Origin: Sophora flavescens
Taxonomy: Eukaryota; Streptophyta; Magnoliopsida; Fabales; Fabaceae
Reading direction: 5' to 3'
Assembly (NCBI GenBank): GCA_030762895.1
Contig: CM061070.1
Location: 35,367,652-35,431,651 of the forward strand
Length of the DNA: 64,000 bases
Shown: positions 20,984-31,634 of the stretch, piece after piece
Numbering within the stretch: position 1 is the stretch's first letter
Layout of the letters: each line of letters begins with the position of its first letter
The notes under the pieces: generated by a model
Databases searched by the model: none
What the model was told of the DNA's origin: nothing
Seen by the model: only the letters and a program-made list of their open reading frames with translations
Translations under genes and position numbers: made by a program

Positions 20984-23900
20984 CTTATGACAGGGTATGA
21001 CCCTATCCCATTCAAGAAGAAACTTTTTCAACATTCAGTTAACAGTTAGTCCTTAACTCTCATGCTCATACTCGACGAAATTTCGGCAGCATTTCCCTTC
21101 GGTCTCCGACGTACACGACTTGAATGCGATGACATCCACCACGATAAAGTATGCACCCGGAGAATGAAAAGAAATGCATCAATCCAAACTTTCATCAAGT
21201 ATATAACATTAGAATCAATGAATAACTATTTTAACTGAATGAGGAAAAAGTTTTTTCCCAAACTGTCCAACTTAGGACAATTCAAGATCCAATACAATGA
21301 GTGGTACATTAAGCACGTACACGTGTGCTCATTAGTATTGCATCTCAAACGGGAAACTAAGGCTTTACTAATTATTGTGGGCATATTCTCGGATCAAATA
21401 AATTTTCAAGAAAATACATTAAAACTCCAATTAAAGCTTTTCAGCCAAAACGATGGAAATCAAACCTTACTTTGTAATTTTCCAATGCAAAGCGGCTATC
21501 TGCTGGTATAACTCCTTTCTTGTATTTTCCTGTCAGCACACCACATGCAAGTGGACTCCAAGTTGTCAAACCCAAGTCATAGTTACAGGTTTGATTTGGA
21601 TCTGAAAAAATAACATTGCCTCATCATAAACCAAATGACTTGACAAAACCCGTGAGAGTATAATCTTAAATGCTTCTCTCCATGAATCTCAACTCTCAAT
21701 TTCCCAGCATCCATACACAAGATGATATAAAATACAAAATTGGTAAAAATACTATGGGTAAGAAGCTCTTACCTTTTGTATCCAAGGATTGTGCCCCTCA
21801 CATAGAGTCTAAAATTAAAGCATGAAAAATACAGTGTTAGCTTATTTAAGACCAAAAGATCATATAAGAAAATGAGTAGCGAAGAGCTATGGCTATTCAG
21901 GCAGGAAGCAAAGAACATGAAGAAAAAAACTAAATCCATCAGGCCATCATATATATTCAATCAAAAACTATATATATCCTTTATTCTCCTTAATAAAACA
22001 CAAAGTTTCCTTTCCTGCCATGTATTTTTGGTGCATATTGCAGTTGAAACACAACTTCTAAAAAGGTAAGCGAAATGTAAATGACCAACTTCTACAATAG
22101 ACCGGAAACTCTTAAGAGCTACCAAATTATAAAATAATCTCTTTGAACACTTGAAGTCTCTAGTGCTTAAGAGATCGCCACACAGAGACTAATATCTTGC
22201 TACAACAAAGTATCATAGCATCTGAATAACAAGCAATCAAAACATTACCAGTAAAATAAAATTAAAACCAAAATAGAAAGCAAGAAATATTACCAGTAAT
22301 AATGTCAAGACAAAAATACAAAATGTAAGAAGAAAACATAACTTTCACATTGAGCAATGAAAAATTTAAATAACAAATAAAATGTTTACTCACACATTAT
22401 GTCTAACATTTTTTTAGTATATCAGTAAAATTTTATGATAAGGATACTAGGGATACACCAGCCCAAAACACTACACAGAGAGACAAGAGTTAAATGGTTG
22501 CAGCCAAATACAAGAAATCAACGCCTAATAAGCAACAAACAACAGCAAACCAAAGTGAAATGTTCCACAAAACCCGTTACAAAGTAAACCCACATCACAC
22601 AGAAAATGCACCATGACAAGTGGAAACCACTAGGTAATATATCAACAAAATAGAGGATGTATTCACAGTAATAAGCCTAAAAAGCAAAGTGGATTCAAAC
22701 ACCAGCTGGACTAATTAATTAATTGAAGCCCACACAACCTTAGCACCAGACACTTTAAGCCTAACTAAATAATCGAACCAATTTATTTGCTTTTCTTAAA
22801 ATATAACCTTAGCTTCTATCAACTGCTAACATTATAAATCATGACAGTTTAGTTGATATAGCAACAGAATAATGTACCAGTCAGTTCCGGTTTCATAAAA
22901 AATAAAAAATAAAAAGCAATAAGAAAATAGAAAGATTTCAATATTATTCTGACAACCATACTGAAGATTGTTCACTAAATCTCAAGTCCTTATAAGATTA
23001 GCCACATGCATGTATCTTATTTACCAACAAAACAAGTAAATAAGCATGCACTCTAACCAGAAGCAGAAGCAGCGGAGACCGGCGAGCAGCAGGGAGAGAC
23101 AGAGATGGGAGGCGGCCGCGAAGCAGTGAGGGACGGCGAGCACAGACCAGTGAGAGAGATGGGGACAAAGTGACACATATACTATAATAAGGGGGAAATA
23201 TTGCCACAATACACCCAAATTTAGAAGTGTGACCACACACTCACATAAAAGCAAATACATGAAAAGAAATAAAAACACGAGCTATAAACACCAGAACAAT
23301 AGAACACCACCATACCATCAGTAATCATCAGCCATGCTCAACCTATGAATTTCTAGTAGTGAAAGTACTAAGCAGGCATACAATTTTGGTAATAATGATT
23401 TGTAGAAGAAAGCATTGCAGGCTTCAACCTCTCACAAGCACAAAACAAGCACAAGCACAAGTACTAAACAAGCATAAGCACATTGTTCATCAAGCATTTT
23501 CCGGAATTCACCGATCACAAATAGTGATTACATCACAAGCAGTGATAGTTCAATTAGAATTAGAGGCTTTGGATACATCAAATTTGAATTAAGTAATTGA
23601 GAATTTTAGTGAAGCAAAAGGAATCAAAATCACAGAAACTCAAAAATCTAAAAAATCTCAAGAATCTGAACAAAATCACAGATGTTAGGTTTTCGTTCAA
23701 ACCTTGTTGAGGCTTAACTCAGTAATAAAGAACAAAATCACAGAGGGAGAAACGAAATCTCAATTTGATCTGTAGAGGAAGAAACGAAATAGAAGAGGAA
23801 GCTAAGTCAAAAGAGAAGAAGAACACGAATACCTGACGCAAATGGAAGAGGAAAACGCGAGTGGAAGAAGAAGAAGAATACCTGGAGCAAATGGAAATCG

Positions 23901-24041
23901 CGAGTGGAAATCCAACACAAAACGAGGGAGGGAATGAAAAACAAAGGAATGGAAGAGCAGAGCAAAAACAAAGAAAAAGGGCGCGTGACAGATGGAGGGA
24001 ATGAAAATAGAAACAAAAAGTAGGGTTTTGTCAAATATTAC
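20984..24041 (-). other. CACTA 5' region: untranslated exons, introns and captured DNA
   Basis: Between the transposase start and the subterminal repeats there is no transposase coding. It contains the common CACTA leader near 21060-21170, the captured exons at 21471-21808, a GC-rich exon-like patch at about 23050-23165 ending in a possible donor, and purine-rich sequence at 23760-24000 with two near-identical donor-like sites (CAG|GTATTC). Apart from the captured exons I cannot assign the remaining sequence. Confidence 0.5.
21471..21808 (-). pseudogene. Captured host gene chimera: eL33 (RPL35a) exons fused to a KAB-type aldo-keto reductase exon
   Basis: Reading the minus strand, an acceptor (TTTTAG) is followed by a 36-nt exon (21808-21773) whose frame gives LYVRGTILGYKR, matching ribosomal protein eL33, and then a donor (GTAAGA). 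After an intron, an acceptor (TTTTTTCAG) opens a 131-nt exon (21601-21471). Its first 14 nt continue eL33 (RSKSN). The remaining 117 nt encode, in another frame, [20 protein letters not shown] and then [19 protein letters not shown], matching plant K+ channel beta subunit aldo-keto reductases, and end at a donor (GTAAGG). The eL33 frame stops just past the fusion. Both pieces are on the transposase strand. This is transposon-mediated gene fragment capture; neither host gene is complete. Confidence 0.85.
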
Positions 24042-24507
24042 ACATCGGTTATCAAAAAACCGATGTGGTTAGTAATATTTCACATCGGTTCTATTGTAAC
24101 CGATGTAGAAACTTACGATTTAATTTAAAATTGCATTTTTTTAAAAAATTTATGACATCAGTTATATTTAAACCTATGTGGTTAATATATATTAGACATC
24201 GGTTCAATATGAATCGATGTAGAAAGATAAAAATTTTAAATTTTAATTTTTTTTAATTTTATACATCGGTTATAATACAATCGATGTGGTTAATCTATAT
24301 ATTAGACATCGGTTCTAAAAGAACCGATGTGGAAAGATAAAAATTTTAAATTTTTTTGTTTTAATTTTAGACATCGGTTAAAATACAACCGATGTGAAAA
24401 ATATTCACACATCGGTTATTTATGGAACCAATGTGGAATCATTTACTTTTAATCTCAAAAATGCCACCGCCTCGTTTTACACATCGGTTTTTGTGAAACC
24501 GATGTGG
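24042..24507. repeat. CACTA subterminal hairpin repeats (ACATCGGTT...AACCGATGT)
   Basis: Nine imperfect inverted-repeat units of about 25 bp, each ACATCGGTT, 4-8 bases, AACCGATGT, are spaced 30-60 bp apart just inside the transposon terminus at 24542. Some copies have decayed (for example ACATCAGTT...AACCTATGT). Subterminal repeats of this kind are binding sites for TNPA-type proteins in En/Spm elements; binding here is inferred. Confidence 0.85.
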
Positions 24508-24545
24508 AATCTCCAATGTTAAAAGCATATTTTGCACTAGTGTTA

Positions 24546-26592
24546 GATGCACCATCAGAATTACACTTCACCCAATTGCAAGGAGGAGATATCCAAGTAA
24601 CCTCAGTGATCTTTGGAGCATAACATACATGACCATTGATGTTGAAAGCTTTTAAAATAGAAAATTCCTTCATTGAAGATGACACAAAGCCCTTAGATAG
24701 ATTACCTGTAAGGTGGACTGCTGCCACTATGTTGTTAATGCAAGATCTGAAGGAGATTAGTTTGTTTTCAAACCTGAGTTTATTTCTGCAGTACCAAATC
24801 ATGCCAATTGAATTAGTAGTGGCAGCAAGGATGATGTGTTTTAATTGGCTGCTCCAACCCTTATCACAAACAGACAAGATTGTGTTGACTGAAGATAGAT
24901 CAATATCACTGCCAATAACCCCTCTCAGCCAGCTCCATATGTCACAGGTAAAAGGACAATTGAGGAAAAGATGAGATGCTGTCTCTAAATTACAGCCACA
25001 CAAGCTGCACATTGAAACAACAGTACAGCCTCGATTCTGTAACATATCATTAGTTGCCAGTTTCCTATGCTGCAATCTCCAAAGAAAAAAGGACTTTGAA
25101 TGAGGTATACTAGACTGCCAGATCAGTTTACACCAGCTTTGAGACTGAGGCATCGGGTTTAGAAATGCTTAGGCATCTTTAAATGAAAGGGAAACGGATT
25201 CTGATTTAGACCAGATGAGGCAATCCTAACCAGGGTTAAAAGGAATAGTCACTTGCTTAACAACATCAACTATAGCAGGGAAGTGAGCAACCAGTTCAGC
25301 AGGGAAAGACCAAGAATTCTCTCTAATGAAGGTGCTGACTGAAGATTTGAAGAAAGCATGAAGAGCAACTGGGACTTGCATCATATCCAAGACCGGTACA
25401 GGCAGTCAACTATCAAGCCAGAAGTTAATGCTCTTGCCATCACCAAGCACCCAAGAGGCATTATCTGAGACAGTCTGCACAAAAGGCTTAATTGAAGGCC
25501 AGATAGCCAAACTGATATGATTAGAGACAGGCATACCATCCTTAAAGAATCTGGCTTTGAGGAACTGAGACCATTGGCAGGTTGAGGACACGAGGTTTTA
25601 ATGCATCTAATGGATCTTAATCCAAGACCACCAACATCAAAAGGATAACAGACAGTGTGCCAAGAAACAGTAACAATCTTCTTCACATTCGCATCTCCAG
25701 ACCAAATGAAATTCTTGATCCAACCATCTATGGTTTTAAGCATTAGCTTAGGCCAAGCATAACAGTGGAAACTGTAAACCATCATGCCATGAATTATAGA
25801 TTTGGCTAATTTGACTCTTCCTATTATGGAGAGAAGAGAGCCTTTCCAAGTTGCCAATTTAGACTTTATCTTGTCAACAATTGGTTGGAGATACCTCCTT
25901 TTAGGCTTTCCTTTAAAGATTGGAACACCAAGGTATAAGAAAGGCATTCTACCAACAAAAAATCCAAGCAAAGCAGAAATACTATTAATTCTCCAACCAA
26001 GCATAGCACCAGTGAAAAATATACTTTTGGAAGGGCTAATGATTTGACCAGAAGCTTCCTCATAAGTCTTGAACAGTCTCATAAGGTTATGCAAGTTCCT
26101 TTGCAGAAAATCATAATGTCATCTGCATATAGCACATGACTTGGAGTTTGTAAACCCCTAGGACTGGCCATTGGAAGAATAGAACCTGATTCAACTAGCT
26201 TGGTGATGGCCCTACTCAGAACATCGTCAGCAATACATAACATAAGAGGGGATAGAGGGTCACCCTGCCTCACCCCCCTCTTACATTGGAAAAAACCACA
26301 AGAATGGCCATTCACTGAAACAAAGCTTGGTAGATTGCAGAATGGCCTTAATCCACAAACAGAATTTGTCATCAAACCCAAATGAGTGAAGAACCTTGAG
26401 AAGGAAACCCCAATCCATTGTATCAAATGCCTTCTTTATGTCAATCTTGATTGCCAAGTTCCCACCAAAAACTTTTTTATCCATCAGGTTCATGGCCTCA
26501 GAGGCTATGCAAAGACAGTCTTGGATCTGCCTGGTTTTTATAAACCATCTTTGGTTCTCAGAGATGATCTTGGGAGAAATTGAAGACAATCT
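24546..26592 (-). pseudogene. LINE ORF2, C-terminal half (RT, zf-RVT, RNase H start)
   Basis: In the sense direction: RLSSISPKIISENQRWF, the RT motif AIKIDIKKAFDTMDW, CKRGVRQGDPLSP, the catalytic YADDIMIF, and the thumb region (MPFLYLGVPIFKGKPKRRYL). A zf-RVT block (CSLCGCNLETASHLFLNCPF) and the first strand of RNase H (NWVKCNSDGAS) follow, where the CACTA cuts it. Frames change near 26280, 26080 and 25600-25150, so it is not translatable as one protein. The joint with the upstream half across the copia gives KVLADRLSSI. Confidence 0.87.
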
Positions 26593-26597
26593 ATCAG

Positions 26598-26819
26598 TAA
26601 TGAGAGAAATTCATGAGAAGGAAAAACGAAAAACAGAGAATTTGTGTATACTGATTCTCATTGATTGATTCAATTCTGTGTACACCTTTGGCTATATATA
26701 TACTAGCCAGCAGAGCAGTTATTCAGTTAGGATAGTAACTGTCCTAACTGTAGAGAGAAACTAACTTTCCTAATTGCTAACAGCAGAGGATAACTCTATT
26801 ACATAGCCTTACTCTATTA
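26598..26819 (-). repeat. Copia 3' LTR
   Basis: 222 bp, TAATGAGAG...CTCTATTA on the plus strand, next to TSD ATCAG on its left and the PPT on its right. It differs from the 5' LTR only at T/C near 26811 (CTATTACATAG versus CTATCACATAG). Confidence 0.93.
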
Positions 26820-26831
26820 TTCCCCCCTCAA
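26820..26831 (-). promoter_or_regulatory. Copia polypurine tract
   Basis: The minus strand reads TTGAGGGGGGAA directly before the 3' LTR, the expected plus-strand primer for reverse transcription. Confidence 0.85.
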
Positions 26832-26833
26832 GC

Positions 26834-29800
26834 TCATGGGGGTTTTGGACATAAAACAACATTGAGCTTGAATCTTAACTCTATAAATCTAGAGGAGGAA
26901 ACAGGCTTTGTTAAGGAATCTGCTAGCTGATCTGTACTTGGAATGTGCACAACATTGAGAGCTTTGGAGAGGACCTTTTCTCTAACAAAGTGGATATCAA
27001 GCTCGATATGTTTGGTCCTTGCATGAAGAATAGGATTGTAGGCTAAGTTGACTGCACTTAAGTTGTCACAAAAGAGTTGGGGCATGGCAAAGGGAATATG
27101 CAATTCAGTTAGAAGTGACTGAATCCACAAAGTTTCAGCTGTAGCATTGGCCATGCCGCGATACTCAGCCTCTGTGCTGGATCTAGCAACAAGGGGCTGC
27201 TTCTTTGAGCTCCAGGAAACCAGATTTGGCCCAAGGAAGATGCAGGAGGCAGAGGTTGAACGTCTGTCATCAGGATCACTGCCCCAATCTGCATCACAGT
27301 AAGTATGCAGAGAGTAAGGTGCAGAAGAAGCAGCTGCAGGTCTGAGTAGAAGACCATAGTCTAGGGAGCCTTTGAGATATCTTAAAATCCTCTTAACAGC
27401 CTGCCAGTGAGAGTCAAGAGGGTTGGACATGAATTGGCACACTTTATTCACACTATAGGCAATGTCAGGTCTAGTGAGAGTGACATATTGAAGTGCACCC
27501 ACAATGGATCTATAGTAATGAGGATCTGCCACTGTATCAGTACCAAACTTGGATAGTTTACAATTACTAATCATAGGTGAGGAGATTCCTTTAGCCTCTG
27601 ACATGTGAGCTTTAGCCAATAAGTCTCTGATGTACTTGGTTTGAGTGAGCAGAAGTGCACCATTGCTTAGATGCTTAGCTTCAATCAAGAAAATAATCCA
27701 GATCTCCAAGTTCCTTGAGAGCAAACTGTGCATTAAGCTTGTGAATCAGATTCTGAACAAGAGTAGTAGAAGATCCAGTGACAAGAATATCATCAACATA
27801 AACCAAGACATATATACAGACAGATCCTTTTGAATATATGAACAAGGAAGAATCACATTTGCTGGCCAGGAATCCAAATTGCAGAAGAGTGGAGGCAAGC
27901 TTTTCATACCAAGCTCGAGGGGCTTGCTTGAGGCCATAGAGAGCTTTGTGAAGCTTACAAACAAGAGATTTGTCACTGTGCTCAAACCCGGGTGGCTGCA
28001 TCATATAGACATCCTCACTGAGAACACCATTCAAGAAAGCATTGTTTACATCAATTTGCTTAATTGCCCATCTGTTTGTGAGGGCTAGGGTAAGAATGAT
28101 CCGAATAGTGACAGGTTTAACTACCGGAGAGAAGGTTTCAAAGAAATCAAAACCATACTGTTGATGAAAGCCTTTGGCAACTAGCCTAGCCTTAAATTTG
28201 TTGACTGTACCATCAGGATTTTCCTTCACTCGATAAACCCACTTGCAGCCAATAGCAGTTCTGTTTGGAGGCAGTGTTACTAGAGACCAAGTGTTATTTT
28301 TAATGAGAGCATTATGCTCATCTTGCATGGCTTGAAGCCATTGTGGACTAGCCAAGGCCTCCTTGACAGAATGAGGCTCAACATGACTCAAGAATATTCT
28401 AGGAGGCAAGTGTCCAGTTTTGGATCTTGTCATCATAGGATGGAGATTGATAGGTGCAGGTGGAGATGGAGTGTCAGAAGAAGTAGTACTAGATGTTGTA
28501 GGATTAGAGGTTGCAGGAGACATAGGTGCAGTTTGTGGAGGAATAGGAGAAGATGCAGGACTGCTTGTCACAGTATTGCCTGGAGTGATAGAAATACTAG
28601 GTGAAAGAGGCAAAGGAGAAGGTTCAGCACTAGAGGATTCATGAGACACTGAGGCAGATTGAGCAGGAGTGGTTCCTATAATGTCATTAATAGTAGCAGA
28701 AACACTAGGTGAAAGATGCAAGGGAGAAGGAGGATGCTGAGTTATAGGAGTAGCATGCAGAGGAGGATATGTGGGAACAGGTATAGTAGAAGGGTAAGAA
28801 TCAGGGTGAGAAACAGATGAGACAGAATGTGATTGGAAGAGTTTAAGGTAGGGAAACATAGATTCATTGAACAAAACATCCTTTGAAATATATATACGGC
28901 CATTAGAGTCAAGGCACTTGTGGCCTCGATGTTGAGGAGAGAGGCCTAAGTAGACACACTCAGAGGATCTGAAATCAAACTTGTGTTGATTATATGGTCT
29001 AAGAAAAGGAAAACAAGCACAACCAAAGACCCGAAAGGTAGAGTAATCAGGTATAGTGCCAAACAGGGCATGAAAGGGAGAGAAGTGTGAAGTTAATGCT
29101 GCAGTGGGAAGTCTGTTGATTGTATGAACAACATGTGTAAAACTGTGGTCCCAAAATTTTAAAGGTAGAGAAGCATGGGAGAGAAGAGTGAGTCCCATTC
29201 TCAACTATATGACGATGCTTTCTCTCAACAGTCCCATTTTGATGGGAGGTGTGAGGACAGGTTAGTCTGTGCAAGATGCCGAGCTCAGTTAAGTACTTGG
29301 AGAAGGGTCGAAATTCCCCTCCCCAATCTGACTGCAAAGCTTTAATTTTGGCAGAAAACTGAGTTCCAATAAGAGTTAAAAATTGTTTAAATGCAGTCAA
29401 GGCATTCGATTTCTGCTTTAAAAAATAGATCCATGTGAATCTTGTATGAGCATCAACAAATGTAATATAGTAGGAATAGCCACCATAAGAAGTGAATGGT
29501 GCAGGTCCCCACAAATCACTGTGGATTAGTTCAAAGGGAGTAGGATGAATGGTGGGAGAAGGGGAAGCATGTAGTCTATGGGATTTACCAATGCAACAGG
29601 CATTACAAAATTCATAGGATGTTTTATTCAATGATGGAATATTACAAAGTTGAAGAATGGTTTTTACAGCATTATTGTTTGCATGTCCAAGTCTATAATG
29701 CCAAGTGGCAAAGGAACTACTAGATACAGCAGAGGGTCTAGTTGAATTGGTGACACCTGAGGATGGAGCTGAAGGTTTGATAGAAGCTGCAGCTGAAACA

Positions 29801-30759
29801 ATATGTTGGAAGCAAGAGGTGGAGGGTTCCTTTAGAATATTGATGTTTTCAAAGCTGTAGAGTCCATCTCCTCCTAGGGAACCATGAAGAAGAATCTTAC
29901 TAGAGCCTTGTGATTTCACATAGCAAGAGAATGGGTGAAACTCGAAATAAACATTGTTGTCACGGGCAAACTTGGAAACAGAAACTAGATTCTTAGTTAT
30001 ATTAGGAACAAGGAGGAGATTATTAAGTTTAAAAACCGTTTGAGGACAAGTAGGAGAGAAAATTTTGGAAGAACCTATAGAGTCAATTGAGAGACCTTGG
30101 CCGTTACCCATTAACACTTGGTCCTGTCCTCCAAAGGGACTGCTTTGAGTGAAGTTATTGGAATCAGCAGTAATATGATGAGATGCACCAGAATCTGGGA
30201 ACCATGCTTGAGGATCAAATTGTCTTTGCAGAGGTTCTTGAGTATTTGGAACAAACTGTGGTTGCTGCATTACTAAGTTGGCACTAGGTTGTTGCTGGGA
30301 GGGTGGAAATCTTGGAGCAGTGCTTTGAGCACCTTGATTGTATTCTTGAGAGTTGTAGGTCTGAGTATAGCCTGACTGAGCTGGATTGAAAGCTTGAGGT
30401 GGAGGTCTTTGAATTTGAACAAAGGTATCATCAAATCGATACCAACAATTGAAGGCTTCATGGCCATACTTATGACAAAGTTGACATGTAGGTTTAGGAC
30501 CACTGCGCCCACGACCTCGATCACCTCTGCCACGTCCTCGACTACCACGACCCCGACTATTACTGCGAAAACCACTCTGATTCTGCCGATAATCAACTGA
30601 TGCAGACAGATTTCCCAGATTCGGTGCTTGAGCCACATTAGCAGTAACTGAAGGTGACGATAATTCTTGTCTAAACCTCGCAAGTTGAGCATCTTGCATT
30701 AGAAGCAGAGATTCGACCTCATCAATCGAAGGCGACTCTGCCCTAGTAAAGATCATCAT
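26834..30759 (-). pseudogene. Copia pol polyprotein with frameshifts
   Basis: In order: zinc knuckle CQLCHKYGHEAFNC, protease WFPDSGASHHIT, integrase HHCC region (WHYRLGHANNNAV...CNACCIGKSH), the integrase core with HSDLWGP and [21 protein letters not shown] with [20 protein letters not shown] and the catalytic YVDDILVTG, and RNase H with DADWGSDPDDRRSTSA and SSTEAEYRGM. A one-base insertion after HIVE (about 29200) and a small deletion after DLDYFL (about 27690) break the frame. The first segment also overlaps the gag stop by 4 bases in another frame. All domains are otherwise complete. Confidence 0.92.
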
Positions 30760-31343
30760 CCGAAGGAACTATATTCCTCGGGAAGCCCTTCGAGGACCGT
30801 ATCAATGTGATCCTGCACGGTGACAGGATCGCCAATGGCTTGGAGAGATTCGATTAGGGCACGAATACGCATTAGGTATTCCGAGATCGTACGTGTGCCT
30901 TTCTTGGTGTTTTTCAATTCAGAACGAAATTGACGCACCTTGACCTTCAAGTGTGCATGGAAATGCTTGTGAATTTTGTCCCAAACTTGCCAGGACTGTT
31001 TGCAACCAATGAATCGAGGAAGAATGGATGGAGAGATCGAGTTCAGGAGCCATGTGAACAGCATTTGGTCCTGAACGATCCAGAGTTGATACTCATCGGA
31101 CTCAATCCCTAGCGCGCGAGTTGTCTCAGAAGTGAATTGTGGTGGAATCGGTGGATTTACTACGAATCGATGAAGTTTGTGCGAGATTATGACAACTTCT
31201 ACTTGTTGCTTCCACAACAGAAAGTTGTGATCATCAAGTTTGATGGACATTGAAGATTGTAAGGTTGATGGTGATGGTGTTGAAGCAGTTGTCGAAGCTC
31301 CAGAAGTAGGAATATCGAATGGATTGGGAACTGTGGCAGCCAT
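30756..31343 (-). CDS. Copia gag (UBN2-type), 195 aa
   Basis: Starts MAATVPNPFDIPTSG and contains the copia gag core (SIKLDDHNFLLWKQQVEVVI, then SWQVWDKIHKHFHAHLKVKV and IDTVLEGLPEEYSSF). It ends at TGA where the pol frame begins (MMIFTRAESPSIDEVE). In most related elements gag and pol are one frame, so a small indel probably ended it here. A programmed frameshift cannot be excluded. The zinc knuckle lies in the downstream frame. Confidence 0.85.
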   Translation of the reverse strand: MAATVPNPFDIPTSGASTTASTPSPSTLQSSMSIKLDDHNFLLWKQQVEVVIISHKLHRFVVNPPIPPQFTSETTRALGIESDEYQLWIVQDQMLFTWLLNSISPSILPRFIGCKQSWQVWDKIHKHFHAHLKVKVRQFRSELKNTKKGTRTISEYLMRIRALIESLQAIGDPVTVQDHIDTVLEGLPEEYSSFG

Positions 31344-31399
31344 GGAAGATCGCGATGAACTCGATTAGAATGAAGAACAAGAACGAGCCCAGAAAATTA

Positions 31400-31412
31400 G
31401 CTCATGATACCA
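31400..31412 (-). promoter_or_regulatory. Copia primer-binding site (iMet type)
   Basis: Minus strand TGGTATCATGAGC directly follows the 5' LTR end. It resembles the tRNA-iMet complement TGGTATCAGAGC with one inserted base. Confidence 0.85.
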
Positions 31413-31634
31413 TAATGAGAGAAATTCATGAGAAGGAAAAACGAAAAACAGAGAATTTGTGTATACTGATTCTCATTGATTGATTCAATTCTGTGTACAC
31501 CTTTGGCTATATATATACTAGCCAGCAGAGCAGTTATTCAGTTAGGATAGTAACTGTCCTAACTGTAGAGAGAAACTAACTTTCCTAATTGCTAACAGCA
31601 GAGGATAACTCTATCACATAGCCTTACTCTATTA
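31413..31634 (-). repeat. Copia 5' LTR
   Basis: 222 bp with TAAT...ATTA ends, between the PBS and the right ATCAG target duplication. Its near identity with the other LTR indicates a recent insertion. It contains CTATATATATAC, a possible TATA region, near 31508-31518 on the plus strand. Confidence 0.93.

Larger units (their letters stand above)
14373..24542 (-). mobile_element. CACTA (En/Spm) DNA transposon, 5' part
   Basis: The right terminus reads, on the minus strand, CACTAGTGCAAAATATGC starting at 24542, next to a presumed 3-bp target (TTA at 24543-24545) inside a LINE RNase H frame. Inward come nine hairpin subterminal repeats, a long intron-rich 5' region with captured host exons, a TNP2-type transposase and a TNPA-like protein gene. 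The element is interrupted by a solo LTR and by the family 1 array, so its other end is not visible. Both transposase genes carry stops and frameshifts, so this copy is unlikely to be autonomous now. Confidence 0.88.
26598..31634 (-). mobile_element. Ty1/copia LTR retrotransposon (Ale/Retrofit-like) with TAAT...ATTA ends
   Basis: A 5037-bp element flanked by ATCAG (26593-26597 and 31635-31639). LTRs are 222 bp, and by eye differ at one position. They begin TAAT and end ATTA rather than TG...CA. An iMet-type PBS touches the 5' LTR and a PPT (GAGGGGGGAA) touches the 3' LTR. Gag, protease, integrase, RT and RNase H occur in copia order on the minus strand. Removing the element with one ATCAG rejoins the LINE RT frame exactly. 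The short LTR and gag type suggest the Ale lineage; that assignment is moderate. Confidence 0.93.

Noticed and set aside
21471..21808. Functional eL33 or potassium-channel beta gene
   Set aside because: Only a 36-nt exon plus 14 nt of eL33 and one partial reductase exon are present, in clashing frames, inside a transposon.
23000..23280. Small leucine-rich ORFs on the minus strand
   Set aside because: Short overlapping frames in different phases over a GC-rich patch, without domain or start context; more likely an untranslated exon of the CACTA or captured sequence.
24042..24507. CRISPR-like array of palindromic repeats with spacers
   Set aside because: The repeats are diverged hairpins next to a CACTA terminus in plant nuclear DNA, with irregular spacing and no cas genes; subterminal repeats explain them.
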